Shown one piece after another: positions 62,857 to 64,000 of a stretch of DNA of 64,000 nt. The notes beneath the pieces were generated by a model. That model was not told the origin of the DNA. It worked only from the letters and a program-made list of their open reading frames with translations, and searched no databases. How positions within the stretch are numbered: the first letter of the stretch is position 1; every line of letters starts with the position of its first letter. The translations under genes were made by a program, and so were the position numbers. Source of the DNA: Ifrita kowaldi (lineage: Eukaryota; Chordata; Aves; Passeriformes; Cinclosomatidae); contig VZRS01015024.1 in NCBI GenBank assembly GCA_013398055.1, positions 1-64,000 on the forward strand, read 5' to 3'.

Positions 62857-63045
62857 GAATCAGCAAAGCACTTAAGATTAACAGTGATAGGTCTGAAGAG
62901 TGGCTTAAGGTTAAGCACGCCGTGGGGCTTGCTGGGTAAGATTAGCCCGGAGCAGATGCGTGTTTTGCTGATTCAGGCTTTCAAAATATTTAGGCCTTGA
63001 TTCAGCAAGACACTCAAATGTGAGCAGTCCTGCTGAAAGCAGTGG
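62857..63045. repeat. fossil palindromic interspersed repeat (MITE-like)
   Basis: The left arm gaatcagcaaagcacttaag (62857-62876) is matched by an inverted tgttttgctgattc at 62961-62974 (13 of 14 bases complementary to gaatcagcaaagca). A third related piece, gattcagcaagacactcaaa (62999-63018), follows, then gagcagtcctgctgaaagca. The same word family (gattcagcaaagcacttaag) recurs in ancient repeats of reptile and bird genomes as I recall them. It is heavily decayed. Confidence 0.55.
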
Positions 63046-64000
63046 AGATTACTGGCTGATCAAAGCTGGGCAGATGGATGGAGAAAGAATATTAAGCCAC
63101 AAACCTGCTTGTTTGGAAATGAGTTTGATTTGAGGAACACGTGTGCACAGAGACAAACCAGCTTTCCAGCTATTGCCCGTGCTGTGGAGGGCATGCATGA
63201 AATAACATTTCCTCATGACCTAGCGCTGTCCAACCAGCTTCCCAAATACCAGCAAACCTATTTGAAAGCAATTCTGGTGAATTGCAACTGCCTGTCCAGT
63301 ACAGTGCTCACTATTTTTTGAATCCTATTTTAATCCCTCAGGGCTTTTATCCCACAGCCTGTGCTGGTGAAAAGGCTCAGCCTGGGCACAGCTGCAGGGC
63401 AGAGGAGCTGGCAACTGCCCCAGGTGGTTGGGCTTGTCTGGCCCTGCACACCCAGGGGTGCCCAGGGGTTGCTGCAGGGGCATTTTAGGACAGCACTGAG
63501 AAGGTCTCACCAGGCCTCATGGACATCATCAGCTGATCTGTGCCTCTATGGCAGCAACTCTTGATGAAAATGCTCTTATGTTTTGGGAGAAATCCCACCC
63601 TAACCAAGCCCAGAAAATCCAGCTGGGGGCCAGCAGCTGCCAAGGTGGTGCTGAGGGTTTCTTGGTGGCTTTATTACATTTTAATGTCATCACCGGGATC
63701 AGTGCAGAGGTAATGGGATGCAGGAGTGCAGCTCAGTTTCCACAGGGCTGGGTAGGGGATGCAGGACCTTTTCTGGCCTGAAAAGCCCTGAACCGATGCC
63801 TCCTGATGGGGCTGAGGCAAAGCTGTGGGTCTCTGCTGGTGCTGGATGAGGACTCCCACTTGACCCCTCTCCATTCTGAGCCCTGTTTGAGGCAGCATCA
63901 CATGCCAGGGACAGACACACGGACAGAGATCACAGCAAACAGTTCCCACTGCTGAGGAAAAGGAACAGCCCTTTTACTGCTTTTCTTGTGATTAAGAGAC

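Larger units (their letters stand above)
57601..64000. other. intergenic region downstream of ANK3
   Basis: No exon, RNA gene or gene start was recognised. A further AATAAA is at 58155, a poly-T tract at 59556-59571 and a T-run followed by G-run at 62181-62199. A fossil palindromic repeat lies at 62857-63045. In mammals the next gene in this direction is CCDC6, but none of its exons was recognised here. Confidence 0.7.

Overview
The window is vertebrate nuclear DNA, almost certainly from a bird. It carries the 3' two thirds of one gene, ANK3 (ankyrin-G), on the + strand. The avian call rests on CR1 LINE fragments with the 3'-end layout seen in birds, compact introns, and amino-acid sequence close to, but different from, mammalian ankyrin-G. 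No bacterial-type features and no second protein-coding gene were recognised. Family identifications come from recall of ankyrin sequences; no database search was possible.

Layout. The window opens inside an intron. Exons at 1254-1478, 2219-2317, 4561-4715, 11476-11687, 13410-13617, 14183-14279, 15404-15632, 16209-16334 and 17091-17213 encode the spectrin-binding ZU5-ZU5-UPA supramodule. A 27-nt microexon (17710-17736) and an 82-nt exon (19467-19548) follow. Then comes the giant neuronal exon (22823-30514, 7692 nt, 2564 codons), which defines the long axonal isoforms. The death domain is encoded at 31153-31227, 32095-32226 and 33237-33380. The C-terminal regulatory region is at 36233-36905 and 38850-39228, followed by three skippable phase-0 cassettes (42911-43009, 50962-51045, 51169-51228) that resemble the obscurin/titin-binding-related domain. 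The last coding exon is 53038-53106. All introns are GT-AG. Without the cassettes the joined exons give one uninterrupted frame of 3581 codons plus a stop, which is a strong internal check on the boundaries. The cassettes add 81 codons.

The 3' end appears to contain an intron just after the stop codon (53131-56181), followed by a non-coding last exon with several AATAAA signals, ending near 57.6 kb. From there to 64 kb the sequence looks intergenic.

Main observations: (1) an in-phase Ser-Pro-rich alternative terminal exon at about 35361-35865, with its own stop and poly(A) signals, that would end the protein just after the death domain; (2) the muscle-type cassette block; (3) an intron-like 255-nt segment inside the 673-nt exon; (4) tandem acceptors at the giant exon and the last coding exon; (5) an internal duplication linking the first two exons; (6) a cryptic phase-0 exon candidate near 41.1-41.3 kb; (7) decayed CR1 copies and a fossil palindromic element near 62.9 kb.
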